Source: Opisthocomus hoazin | Lineage: Eukaryota; Chordata; Aves; Opisthocomiformes; Opisthocomidae | Direction: 5' to 3' | Length of the DNA stretch: 64,000 nucleotides | Assembly: GCF_030867145.1 (NCBI RefSeq) | Contig: NC_134443.1 | Span: 992,001-1,056,000 of the forward strand | Shown here: positions 43,601 through 58,142 of the stretch, piece after piece | Layout: each line of letters begins with the position of its first letter | Position numbering within the stretch: position 1 is the first letter of the stretch | Notes under the pieces: generated by a model | Databases searched by the model: none | What the model was told of the DNA's origin: nothing | Seen by the model: only the letters and a program-made list of their open reading frames with translations | Made by a program: the position numbers and the translations under genes

Positions 43601-46600
43601 AAAGCCCCCAGGAGAAGCCCATGGTGGTGGTGGTGAGACCCCCAAGGGAAAGCCCCCCATGGAAAGCCCACGGTGGTGGTGTGAGACCCCCAAGGCAAGC
43701 CCCCCCCCCAAGGCAAAGCCCCCCATGGAAAGCCCACAGTGGTGGTGTGAGACCCCCAAGGCAAAGCCCCCCCCCAAGGCAAAGCCCCCGGGGAAAGCCC
43801 ATGGTGGTGGCAATGAGACCCCCAAGGCAAAGCCCCCCATGGAAAGCCCCCCCCCCCCCATTCTCGCCTCCAAGGACGGCCAGCCCGCGGAGCTGGGGGG
43901 GTGGGGGGGGTCTCCCCCCGCGGGGTCTCACCCACGTTGGAGGTCTCCATCTGGGTGTTGGAGGAGGTGTTGAGGGCCCCGATGGTGCTGCGCAGGAGCT
44001 GAGCCACCAGCGACTTGCCCTTCACCTCCACGGCCAGATGATGGCTGCCTGCGGGACGGGGAGGTGTGTGGGGGGGGGTGAGGCTGGGGAGGGGGGCGGG
44101 GGGCGCGGGGGGGGGGCCGTGGGGCTGGGGGCTCACTGTGAAGGAGTACTGCACGAAGGAGTGCTGCTGGATGATGCTGAGCATGGTGAAGAGCGAGTGG
44201 TCCAGGCCGAAGGCGAGGAGGAGGAGGAGCAGGGGCGGGATGCACTCCAGCAGCTCCAGCACCTGCGGAGAGCGGGGTCTGGCACAGCCTGGCCCCCCCC
44301 CCCCCCCCGAGCCCCGGGACCCCCTGACCCCCCCGGCAGCCCCTCACCACGCTCGGCAGCTCCAGCGGCTGCACGGCCAGCCGGCACGGGAAGACGATGG
44401 CCGAGACCTCCGCCTGGAGCAGGGGCAGCAGCGTCCGCTTGTGCTGCGGGAGGGAGAGCGGGAGGCTCGGTGAAGCCCCCCGAGACCCCCAGCCTGGGGG
44501 TGGGGGTGGGGAAATGGCTTCTCCTCCCCCCCCCCACCTGCTTTCTGCGGCGGGCGTCGATTTGGCGAAAGTAGGTGGTGATGTAGAGGTTGTCGAAGGT
44601 GATGTCCTGGCAGTAGCGCTTGGTGTACAAGAACGCCCTGGCGAGAGGAGGGGGTCCGGGCGGGGGGGCCAGGGCCCGGCTGAAGCCCCCCCCCAGGCTC
44701 CCCCTTCCCCTTCGTGCCCCCCCAGACCTGCCGCCAAAGGAAGCCCCCACCCCTCCTCGCCCTGCGGCTGGCACGGGGGTGCTCCCCCCACCCCCACCCC
44801 GTCCCATCCCCGGGGGTCTCACGAGATGAAGACGAGGATGAAGGTGCCGGAGAGCAGCATGCTGAAGAAGGAGGCGGCCCGGCTCAGGTGGGCGCCATGA
44901 TGCCGCATCTGTGCCGTCACCTCCTCCATCACCTGCTCCGCCGACACGTTGACGCCCTGCAGCATCTCGCGGTGCTCCTCCTGCGACGGGGTTACGGGGG
45001 GACACGCACCGTGGGGTCCGGCGGGTTCCGGCCCCCACCCCGGCTCCGCGGCGGAGGGGCCAGGCACCCACCTGGTAGGCGACGTCGGCGCTGAACTGCT
45101 GGCTGAGTTTGTCGACGGAGCTGTTGACCTGGTCGTACGTCTTCCCGAAGTTGCTGTCCACGGGATCCTCTCGGAGCACCAGGTGCGAATCACTGCGGCG
45201 ACGCAGCGGGCACGGTGCCGCCATCGCCCCGGCACGGGCCGGCCCACGCGGCGGGGAGCCGGCCCACCGCGCGGGACGACGGAGCGGGGGTCCCGCGCAT
45301 CACCCACCCTGGATGAGCTGGCAGAGGGCCCTTGAACTTCATGGGCAGGCAGAGGAGGTGTCTGATGATGGGCACGGCCACGCTCGCCGTGCAAGCCTCG
45401 TACCTTTCGTCGAACCAGTCCGGCAGCGCTTCATGCCCAGCTCCATCACGTCTGGGGGGGACAGGGGGACAGCTCAGACACTGGGGGGTCGGCACGGGGG
45501 GGTCCGCGGCAGCCCCGCGCCCCGGCCGGCAGCAGCCAGCCCCCCGCCCGCCCCGCTCACAGGTGCAGCGCAGTTTGGTTTTGTTCTCGTAGAGCTCCTG
45601 GGTGGTGGGGGCCTTCTGGGGGTCCGGGTACCGGCCCCGCTCCAGGTCGTACCCCGCGTTGCTGGCCACCTCGTCGTTCAGCGCCAAGAAGGAACGCGAG
45701 ACGTTCTGCACCTCCTCGTTCAGCGTCTGCCCGCCTCGCTGCCCGGGGACACACGGGCTCAGCCCGGCTGCCCCCCCCCCGGGACCTCCCGCCGCCCGCC
45801 GCGGCCCCCCGCTCACCGCCAGGTCCTCCACCACGCGGCGCAGGGGGGCCATCGAGACGCGCCACAGATGGCGGGTGTGGTTGACCTGCAGCTCGGCCGC
45901 GCAGCCCAGCGACCGCGTCACCTCCTCCAGGTTGTGCCACATGTGATCACTGGTCCTGGCGCGGTCGGGGGGTGGGGGGGGGCGGCTCAGACCCTGCCGG
46001 CCCCCAAGACCCCCCGCCTGCGGCGGGGACAGGGGCGCGGGGGACCCTACCGTTGTAGATGGCGGCGAGGACGAAGGAGAGGACGTAGATCCGACCCTCC
46101 TTGCCCAGGAATTTGGGGACCACGAGCAGGCTGGCGCAGCGAAAGTGGGGGGACGTGGCCCAGCCCAAGGCAGTCACCCCTGTGGGGAGCGCAGAGCCGT
46201 CCCTGCTGTCCCACAGAGACCCCCCCCGATGGCCCCCGGTGCCCTCCCAGCCCCATCCTCACCTGTCATCGTGCAGGAGACCTGCACCTTGCGCATGTCC
46301 GTGATGTTCATGGGGACGATGAGGAGCTGGCAGAGCCCTGAAACACCCGCGAATTCGCCCCGAGCCCCCGGTGCCGCCAGCCCCCCCGCCGTGCCGGGCA
46401 CCGGGGCTCGCTTACCGAGGCCGAGGAGGATCCCGACGCCGGCGCCCAGGAAGAACTTTCTGACGCGGTACTGGTCCGGCTTGCTCCAGAGGAACTGGCT
46501 GCACGGGCCGGGCAGCAGCCAGGTCCCCGCTCGCTTCAGGGCTGGACGGGGAGGGAGGCGTCAGCCCCGTCCTCTGCCACTGCCCGCGGGCAGCCCCGGC

Positions 46601-46704
46601 CGGGAGCGCTGGGAAGGGAGCTCACTCGTGTTGGGGGGCTTCTGCCGCTGGCACTCGGCTGTCCCAGCTGAGCCCTCTCCTGTAGGGGCTGCCGTCGGCT
46701 CCAT
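40689..46704 (-). CDS. DCST1: DCST1 (DC-STAMP domain containing 1), 16 coding exons, frame broken by one-base indels
   Basis: Multipass membrane protein of the DC-STAMP family with a C-terminal RING-like zinc domain; with DCST2 it is needed for sperm-egg fusion in animals studied. Exons, about +/-2: 46704-46626, 46541-46416, 46337-46263, 46178-46051, 45955-45817, 45738-45561, 45451-45308, 45192-45072, 44980-44823, 44637-44538, 44443-44348, 44262-44137, 44048-43932, 41413-41271, 41170-41057, 40935-40689. About 695 residues (human about 706). Recognised text includes [79 protein letters not shown] and [10 protein letters not shown]. The RING-like end has [10 protein letters not shown] then [15 protein letters not shown]. 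About six one-base indels (near 45950, 45420, 45325, 45145, 44136, 40843) break the frame; no nonsense substitution was seen. It is either assembly error or recent decay. Confidence 0.92.
41440..43862. repeat. 2.4-kb minisatellite in a DCST1 intron
   Basis: Units of about 55-60 bases built from GGCAAAGCCCCCC, GGAAAGCCCA, a GGTGGTGG or GGCAGCAATGAG block and ACCCCCAA. A higher-order pattern of about 290-350 bases is marked by AAAGACCCCTGGGGAAAGCC near 42030, 42318, 42914, 43202 and 43552. It lies between the exons at 44048-43932 and 41413-41271 and yields long spurious frames on both strands. Confidence 0.93.
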
Positions 46705-46744
46705 GGCTCCGTGCCTTGTCCTGGGATGTCCAGGATGCTCCCTG

Positions 46745-47165
46745 GAAACGACAGTGAGGGAATGCTCTCCTGAAACCCACGGGGTGGGGTTCTGCTCTGG
46801 AACCACCAGTGAGGGAATGCTCTCCTGGAACCCGTGGGGTGGGGTTCTGCTCTGGAACCTACAGTGAGGGAATGCTCTCCTGGAACCCATGGGGTGGGGT
46901 TCTGCTCTGGAACCTACAGTGAGGGAATGCTCTCCTGAAACCCACGGGGTGGGGTTCTGCTCTGGAACCACCAGTGAGGGAATGCTCTCCTGGAACCCGT
47001 GGGGTGGGGTTCTGCTCTGGAACCACCAGTGAGGGAATGCTCGCCTGGAACTGATGGTGATGGGGTGGTGCCAATGGGATGCTGCCCTGGAACCAACAGG
47101 GGTGGGGTGGTGCTGGTGGAATGCTCGCCTGGAACCAACGGTGATGGGACGCTTCCCTGGAAACG
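46745..47165. repeat. Minisatellite in the DCST1/DCST2 head-to-head promoter, unit about 55 bp
   Basis: About six copies of GTGAGGGAATGCTCTCCTGG, AACCCATGGGGTGGGG and TTCTGCTCTGGAACC, then degraded copies to 47165. It fills most of the 574 bases between the DCST1 ATG (46704) and DCST2 ATG (47279). No TATA box or clear promoter motif is seen outside it. Confidence 0.9.
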
Positions 47166-47278
47166 AAGGCAATGGGATGTTTCCCTGGAACCGGCTCATT
47201 ATGAAGCGCCCATTCTGCCCGCCATATTCCCAGCAGAGCCTGGGAGAGCAGCAGGAGCCTGGGAGAGCCCGTCCCAGC

Positions 47279-51774
<4,496 letters not shown>

Positions 51775-51893
51775 GGCAGGACGGAGCCACGCGGCGGCGA
51801 GGACGTGGGGCCAGGCTCCGGGGACGTGGCCGGAGCCCCGGCGGCGCGGTGGAAGCCGGGAGCTGCCGGGGTGGGGGGGGGGAGTGGCTGGGC

Positions 51894-51899
51894 AATAAA
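51894..51899 (+). terminator. DCST2: DCST2 polyadenylation signal
   Basis: AATAAA in GGCAATAAAGCACCC, 120 bases after the DCST2 stop codon. Confidence 0.85.
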
Positions 51900-51954
51900 G
51901 CACCCGGTCCCCAGGGTGCCGGAGTCCCAGTGCTCCGAGCTGGCATCCAGCACT

Positions 51955-52920
51955 TCATGGTGGTCCTGACCTCGTGGTGTCCCCAGCTCCATCCCCGTGG
52001 TGTCCCCAGCTCCATCCCCGTGGTGTCCCCAGCTCCATCCCTGTGGTGCCCCCAGCCCCTCGAAGTCCATGTCCCCAAGCCTGTGGTGTCCCCAGCCCCT
52101 CGATGTCCCCGTCCCCAAGCCTGTGCTCCCCCCAGCTCCATTCCCGTGGTGTCCCCAGCCCCTCAATGTCCCCGTCCCCAAGCCTGTGCTCCCCCCAGCT
52201 CCACCCCTGTGGTGCCCCAGTTCCTCGATGTCCCCGTCCCCAGGACTGTGGTGCCCCCAGTTCAATATCCATGGTGCCCCCAGACTCTCAATGCCCCAGT
52301 CCCCAGGCCTGTGGTGCCCCCAGCTCCATCCCCATGGTGCCCCCAGCCCCTTGATGTCCCCATCCCCAGGCCTGCAGTGCCCCCAGCCCTTTGATGTCCC
52401 CCATCCCCAGGCCTGCAGTGCCCCCAGCCCCTCGATGTCCCCGTGCCGAAGCCTGTGGTGGCCCCAGCTCCAACCCCGTGGTGCCCCCAGCCCTTTGATG
52501 TCCCCATCCCCAGGCCTGTGGTGGCCCCAGCTCCAACCCTGTAGTGCCCCCAGCCCTTTGATGTCCCCATCCCCAGGCCTGTGGTGGCCCCAGCTCCAAC
52601 CCCGTGGTGTCCCCAGCCTTTTGATGTCCCCAGCCTTTTGATGTCCCCATCCCCAGGCCTGTGGTGCCCCCAGCTCCAACCCCGTGGTGCCCTCAGCCCC
52701 TCGATGTCCCCATCCCTAGGTCTCTGGTGTCCCCAGCCCCTCAATGTCCCCATCCCCAATCTTGCAGTGCCCCCAGCTCCATCCCCACAGTGCCCCCAGC
52801 CCCTCGATGCCCCTGTCCCCAGGCCTGTGGTGCCCCCAGCCCCATCCCCGTGGTGCCCCCAGCCCCATCCCTGTCCCCACGGTGCCCCCAGCCCCACGGT
52901 GCCCCCACCCCGCTCTCTCC
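51955..52920. repeat. Minisatellite between DCST2 and ZBTB7B ends, unit about 60 bp
   Basis: About 16 imperfect copies of GGTGCCCCCAGCTCCATCCC, CCCCTCGATGTCCCC and TCCCCAGGCCTGTGG fill the interval between two converging 3' ends. Confidence 0.92.
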
Positions 52921-52997
52921 CCCCCAGCAGAGCTCTGGGGCCGGGGCGCGGGGCGGACAGAGAGCTGGGCGCGAGGGGGGGGGTCCCTGCTTCTCCG

Positions 52998-53003
52998 TTT
53001 ATT
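52998..53003 (-). terminator. ZBTB7B: ZBTB7B polyadenylation signal
   Basis: AATAAA on the minus strand in GGTAATAAACGG, about 1.1 kb past the ZBTB7B stop. Between it and the stop is the 3'UTR, with A/T-rich blocks at 53105-53195 and 53335-53385. Confidence 0.75.
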
Positions 53004-54112
53004 ACCAAGCAGCCTTCGTTTAAAAAAACAAACACAAACAGACAGACAGACGGACAGAGGCGACCCGGCGGGGCGGGGGGGGGCAGGGGGGGGTTGGTCG
53101 GCCGCCCGCCGATTATTCTTTTTGGTTCCTGACACCAGAGAGGTTCAAGTAGCCGAAAATTTCAAGTTCACCATAAGGCACTTTTAAAGCCACGCCGGGA
53201 GCCGAGCCCCTCGTCCCCATCACCCCCACCCCCCCCCCCACCCCAGCACCCCACGGCAAGGGACAGACGCGCGGGGGGGGGGGGCAGCGCTGGCAGGCAG
53301 CAGCGGAGGGGCCATGGGGGCTGGGGGGGGGGAATATATTACATCATCTTTTTAAATATAGATAAACTCTTATTTGAGGCAAATAGTGCCGTTCCCCTGC
53401 CCCCCCCCGGGGGTCTGCGCCCTGGGGGGGGGCATGTGCAAAGGGCAGAGGGGTGACCGCTGGGGCCCGGTCATCCCAGGGAGGGTGTGGGGGGGCGGGG
53501 GGTCCCACAGGGCCAGGGTGGGGGTGGGGGGGGGTCGGGTGGGGGCCGGGGCTGCCCCGCACCCGGGTGGGCTCACCCGAATAGTGCAACCAAGAGAAAG
53601 CAGCCGGGAGTGCAGGGGCGAGGGGGGCTCGCCGGGGAGGGGCTGCTCGGGATGGGGGGGGGGGGACAGGGAAGGGGGGGGGGGTGACAAGCTATGTACA
53701 GTGCAAGTGGGGACCCCCCCCCCACCCCTCCGGTAACCGGGGAGAGCGCGGGGCGGGGTCCCGCCCCGCGCTCTCCCCGGTTACCGGAGGGGTGGGGGGG
53801 GGTCCCCACCCAGTCCCAGCCCCGCTGCGGGGGGGGGCATCCACGGGGGGGTTTGGAGGGGGAAGACCCCCCCCTGTCCCGCTTCCCCCCATTGGGGCTC
53901 CACCGCCTGGGCACAGCGGCGGAGATTGGGGGGGGGGTCCGGGCACGGTGGGGGGGCAGTGGGGGGGGGGGCACCCCCACCCCATTGTGCAAATCGGCCA
54001 GGGGGGGAGTTTCCCCCTTTGCATAACTGGGAACGAACCGTGACGGGGAAAAACGGGAACAGAAACCCCGGCGGGCGCAGCTCAGCACGGCACCCACCGC
54101 CCGCCGCGGCCC
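53004..54112 (-). other. ZBTB7B: ZBTB7B 3'UTR
   Basis: No coding exon. On the plus strand it holds ACAGACAGACAGACGGACAG, a stretch around 53105-53195 (GATTATTCTTTTTGG, GAAAATTTCAAGTTCACC), another at 53335-53385 (ATATATTACATCATC, TTAAATATAGATAAAC), long G-runs and a large hairpin at 53707-53809. Confidence 0.65.
53707..53809. repeat. Near-perfect inverted repeat, about 50-bp arms, in ZBTB7B 3'UTR
   Basis: The left arm runs GTGGGGACCC, a C-run, CCTCCGGTAACCGGGGAGAG, then CGCGGGGCGGG at 53757. The right arm begins CCCGCCCCGCG at 53760 and returns to GGTCCCCAC at 53809. The only difference seen is one base in a C/G-run. Confidence 0.88.
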
Positions 54113-56345
54113 CTACGCCGTCTCCACCGCCACGCCGCCGTCCGGCTGCGGCTCTTCCTCGCCCTCCGGCTCCTCTTCCTCCTCCTTGGGCCTTCCCGGC
54201 CCCCAGTACCGAGCCAGGGAGAGACGCAGCCCCTCCAACCGCCCGTTGGAAAGGTCGAGACCCGGGGGTCCGGCCGGCGGCGGGGCCGGCTCGTCGCGGC
54301 GACGCCGGCGCGTCCGCACCTCCAGGCAGTTCTGACCCTTGAGGTGCCGCTGGAGGTGGTCGTCCTTGGCGAAGGCCTTGTGGCAGAGGTAGCACTCGTA
54401 GGGCCGGGCGCCCGTGTGCAGGTGCATGTGGTTCTTCAGGTCGTAGCTGTGCAAGAAGCGGGCGCTGCAGTGCTGGCACGAGTACGGCCGCTCGCCCGTG
54501 TGCTTCCGCATGTGGATCTTCAGCTTGTCGTTCCTGGAGGGGGCAGGGGGGGGGGAAAAACAAGAGGGAGACATCGGTACGGGGCGGCCGGCATCACGGC
54601 GACGGTGCCGCAGGGATGCGCGGAAGCGACGCCGAGCGAGGGCACGGGGGTCCGGGTGCGGGGACGGTGTACGGCTGCGGGGATGTCCAGGTGTACAGGG
54701 GTGGGGAGTCTCCTTCTCTGGAGATATTCCAGCCCCCCTGGCTGCGGTGCTGTGCCCCCTGCTGTGGGTGACCCTGCTTGGGCAGGAGGTTGGGCTGGGT
54801 GACCCCCAGAGGTCCCCTCCAACCCCCCCCATGCTGGGATTCTGGGATGTGGGCAGGGGAGGGGTGGCAGGGGGATGCTGACGGCTACCCCGGGCAGGTG
54901 GCAAGGTTCGGTGAGTGACACAGAACCCCGGGTCCTGCACCGCACCGCGCCAGCGACGCCGTACGGGAGGTACCGAGCCGGCCGCGTGCCAGCACGGGCG
55001 ATGCCGCGGCGGCAGGCAGCGAGGGTCCGTCCGGCAGCACTCACTGCGTGAAGCGGACCCCGCAGACCTGGCAGGCGAAGGGCTTCTCGCCCGCGTGCGT
55101 GCGCACGTGGCGTGGCAGCTTGCCGGCGCGGGGGTCCGGGTGCGGGGACGGTGGGCGAGAGGTCGCGGTGCCGTACCGCAGCGGGGATGCGGGCAGGGGA
55201 GGGGTGGCAGGGGGATGCTGCTGGCTACCCCAGGCAGGTGACAAGGGTCAGTGGGGTGCCACAGAACCCCGCGTCCCGCACCGCACCGCGCCAGCGACGC
55301 CGTACGGAGGTGCCGGCACGGGCGATGCCGCGGCGGCAGGCAGCGAGGGTCCGTCCGGCAGCACTCACCGCGTGAAGCGGACCCCGCAGACCTGGCAGGC
55401 GAAGGGCTTCTCGCCCGTGTGCGTGCGCATGTGGCGCGGCAGCTTGCCGGCGCCGTGGATGACCTTGTGGCAGACGGGGCACTCCTGGGGCATCTGCGAG
55501 CGGCGTTTCCGCACCAGCTTGTCGGGCGCGTCGAGCCCGGCCGCCAGCGACTCGTGGTGCAGCGAGCTCAGGTACGCCATCAGGTCGGGGTCGATGGCGT
55601 CCTCGTCGGACGCGGCCTCCTCGGGGGACAGGGGGGGCTGGTAGGGGAAGGGGAAGGGGTGCGGGGGCAGCTCCTCCTCCTCGGGCAGCTCGAAGCTCTC
55701 GTAGGGCAGCGGCGGCGAGGGCGGTGGCGGCGGCGGCGGGGGGCTGCCGCAGCCCTCGGCCTCGGCGGGCGGCTCCTCGGCGTGGTTGTTGAGCCGGGCG
55801 CCGCGGGTCTGGAGGAACTTGCGGGTTTTCTTGCTGCGGCGGGCGGCGGGGCGAGGGGGCGGCGGGGCGGGCAGCTCGCCCTCGGGGAGGGCGGCGAAAG
55901 CCTCCAGGTAGCGGCGGGCGCGTTCGCAGTCGCCGTCGTCGGGGCCGGGCGCTTCCAGCCCGCTGCCCTGCAGGATCTCGACGCAGGCGGCGATGACGCA
56001 GGGGATCTCCAGCAAGCGGGCGGCCCGCAGCACCTCGCCCATGTTGGCGCTGCTGATGGTGAGCGTGGCCGTGTAGGCGAACTCCAGCAGCGCGCCCAAC
56101 GCCTCCGGCCCCACGAAGTCCAGCTCGCAGACCTCCTGCCCCGGCCCCGGCCCGGCAAAGAGCTTCTTGAAGTAGCGGCTGGAAGCGGCGAGGACGGCGC
56201 GGTGCGTCCGGTACTCCAGGCCTTGCGTCTTGATGGTGACGTCGCAGAGGAGCCCGAGCTGCCGCTGCTCGTTGAGGCAGCTCAGCAGCTCGCTGCTGTG
56301 CTCGGGGAAGGGGATGCCGATGAGGTCGTCCTCCGGGCCGGCCAT
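54113..56345 (-). CDS. ZBTB7B: ZBTB7B (ThPOK/cKrox), two coding exons
   Basis: BTB zinc-finger transcription factor; in mammals it directs CD4 T-cell fate and represses Runx3/CD8 genes, acting in the nucleus. Coding exons: 56345-55369 and 54533-54113, joined in phase 2 to 465 residues (human 539, with a longer Pro/Gly-rich linker). The start follows an acceptor (CCGCAG) at 56356-56355, 9 bases before the ATG. The BTB domain (about 1-120) begins [19 protein letters not shown] and includes [20 protein letters not shown]. Then come [16 protein letters not shown], an acidic/Pro linker, [14 protein letters not shown] and [17 protein letters not shown]. Four zinc fingers follow: [51 protein letters not shown] and [17 protein letters not shown]. 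The tail has [18 protein letters not shown] and a poly-Glu run. The intron contains a partial duplicate of the end of the first exon. Confidence 0.96.
54703..54858 (+). mobile_element. Short CR1 3' fragment in the ZBTB7B intron
   Basis: GGGGAGTCTCCTTCTCTGGA, TATTCCAGCCCCCCTGGC and GGTTGGGCTGGGTGACCC, ending GGGATTCTGGGA, match the 3' ends of the other two CR1 copies. It lies in copy 1 of the tandem duplication only. Confidence 0.88.
55039..55128 (-). pseudogene. Duplicated partial zinc-finger exon of ZBTB7B with intact splice donor
   Basis: Minus strand reads [19 protein letters not shown] then QVCGVRFTQ, followed by GTGAGTGC. This matches the end of the true exon, with M to V, T to A and R to Q changes. 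It covers half of finger 1 and half of finger 2. No acceptor or polypyrimidine tract is visible just upstream of the copied piece, so it cannot be a normal internal exon. Read-through from the true donor meets TGA at once. Confidence 0.8.
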
Positions 56346-56354
56346 CGTCCTCAC

Positions 56355-57360
56355 CTGCGGGAAGGAAGGACGGGGACGCTCGCCAACCGGCACGGCAACC
56401 GGCCGAGAGACGGGAAACGCCGCGGCTCCGGCGCGAGGAAACCTCCGTCGAAGCGGGGGCTCGGCGGCGGCGGCATCAGGGAGCGGGGTTTCGGTGGGAC
56501 GCCGAACCGGGGCAGGCTGGGGGCCCCCCAACCCCACGGCGAGGTTGGCGGGCGGCAGGTCCCCCGCCGCAGCCCCCCGCCGCAGCCCCCCGCGCTTCCT
56601 CCGCCGCCAGCGCCCCGGCCGCCCGCGCCGCCCCCCGCGTCACCGCAGCAAAGGGGGAAATCTCAGCGCGGCGCCTTTGAACGACGCCGAGGCGCGACGC
56701 TTCCTGCGCCAGCCCACCCACCCCCGGGCCCCCCGGCACGGCTGGGCGCAGCCGCCGGCTCCCGGCAGCCCCGTCCTGGGAACGCGGGCCTCGCCGGCGG
56801 CGGGCGCGGGTGGGCGGGCGAGTGCCGGGAAGAGGGCCCCCAGGGCCGGGGGGCCGCCCCACGGAGCCCAGTGGGGCTGGGAACGGGGGCCACGCTTCCT
56901 GCCACCGCAGATTAGGATCAGCACCCGCGCCGCCGGTTCTGCCCCCGCTCCCGGTGGGGGCCCGGCCCCCTCCCTCCCCGCTTTGCCCCAGCCCGCGGCC
57001 GCTCCTCGCCCAGCCAAGCCCTGCCCGCGCCAGCCGGGCCTTTCCCACGCCGCGGCTCGTAGGGCTTGGCCACAGCCCGGAGCCTGGCGCTGGCACCTGC
57101 GGTCCCCACGGTGCCGCGCCGGGACCCCACGGAGCCGGCACGGGTGGGCGACGGAGCCGGAGGGACGCGGGAGCCCACTCCCCTCCCACCCGCAGCCCGG
57201 GTACGGCGGCTCCAGCGCTGCGACCCGGCCGGCGACCCCGTGCCCAGCCATGGCTAACGCCCTCCCGGCTCTCCGGCGCTGCCGGGTGACACCGGGGCTG
57301 CTGGGTGGCACCGGGATGGGCGGGCGTCTGTCCGGTGGCCGGAGAAGGCAGAGGCAGGCA
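56355..57360. other. ZBTB7B 5' intron, non-coding
   Basis: Upstream of the ZBTB7B acceptor. CpG-rich, G/C-run-rich, no exon or RNA gene recognised. A 5' non-coding exon is expected further right, but I cannot place it. Confidence 0.5.
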
Positions 57361-57364
57361 GGCA

Positions 57365-57680
57365 GCACCGCCACGTCCGGGCTCTCGGTGCTGCCATCGC
57401 CGCGCCACGGCCACGCCGAGCCGACCCAAGCCACGTCCAGGCTCTCCGTGCTGCCATCGCCGCGCCGCGGCCACGCCGAGCCGACCCAAGCCACGTCCAT
57501 GCTCTCAGTGCTGCCATCGCCGCGCCACGGCCACGCCGAGCCGACCCAAGCCACGTCCGGGCTCTCGGTGCTGCCATCGCCGCGCCGCGGCCACGCCGAG
57601 CCGACCCAAGCCACGTCCAGGCTCTCAGTGCTGCCATCGCCGCGCCGTGGCCACGCCGAGCCGACCCAAGCCATGGCGGC
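57365..57680. repeat. Tandem array, exactly 60-bp unit, about 5 copies
   Basis: Each copy contains CCACGTCCGGGCTCTCGGTG, CTGCCATCGCCGCGCC and CGGCCACGCCGAGCCGACCC, with only a few substitutions. The period is 60 bases with no length change. As 60 is a multiple of three, it gives a repeating peptide in open frames, but no gene is supported. Confidence 0.95.
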
Positions 57681-58142
57681 CGGCGGCACCGGTCACGGCG
57701 GCAGGCGACGCCGAGCAGCGCCAAGCCCATCCGAGCTGAACCCCGCCACGCCGCGCCGGCCCGTGCCAAGCCCGGCGGTGCCGTCGGCGGGCGCGGGGGA
57801 CGTGCCCCCTCTTGCCCGTGGAGGGGCGGCGCGGCCGGCGGCCCCCCGGCGCAGGGGCCCATCCCCGCGCCGGCCGCTCCCTCGCGCTTGGGCGCCCGCC
57901 AAGCCGGGGCTGCCTCGGCAGGCGGCTGGGAACGGCCCCGGAGCAACCGGCTGCGGAGCCGCCCCAGCCGCCGCCGAGCAGGCCCGACCGGCATGGCAGG
58001 CGGCAGCCGCCCCTGAAACTGGGAACCGGGCAGCGCCGACCGCCCGGGACGCCGGCGCCGAGCGCCCATGGCCGCCCCCAGCCCTCGCCAGGACGCCCGC
58101 CGATGGCCGGGGTCCCCGCTGCCCGCGGGGCGGGGGCGAGGG

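Larger units (their letters stand above)
54641..55449. repeat. Tandem duplication (about 320 bp unit) across the ZBTB7B exon/intron edge
   Basis: Copy 2 (55129-55449) starts CGGGGGTCCGGGTGCGGGGA and ends in the last 81 bases of the coding exon. Copy 1 (54641-55128) starts with the same bases, shares GGGCAGGGGAGGGGTGGCAG, GCACCGCACCGCGCCAGCG and GGCGATGCCGCGGCGGCAGG, and ends in the same exon piece. Copy 1 also carries a CR1 fragment, so it is longer. The copies differ at scattered bases, so this is unlikely to be an assembly echo. Confidence 0.88.

Noticed and set aside
41440-43862. CRISPR-like direct repeats
   Set aside because: Repeats are contiguous, variable in length, with no unique spacers and no cas genes; the setting is a vertebrate intron.
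54890-54905. Additional CTCF site (CCGGGCAGGTGGCAAGG)
   Set aside because: It mismatches the consensus at the 5' CCA and 3' end, and the copy at 55220 differs further.
57365-57680. Repeat protein encoded by the 60-bp array
   Set aside because: No start context, splice structure or known family; the array lies in the ZBTB7B 5' region and is better explained as a minisatellite.
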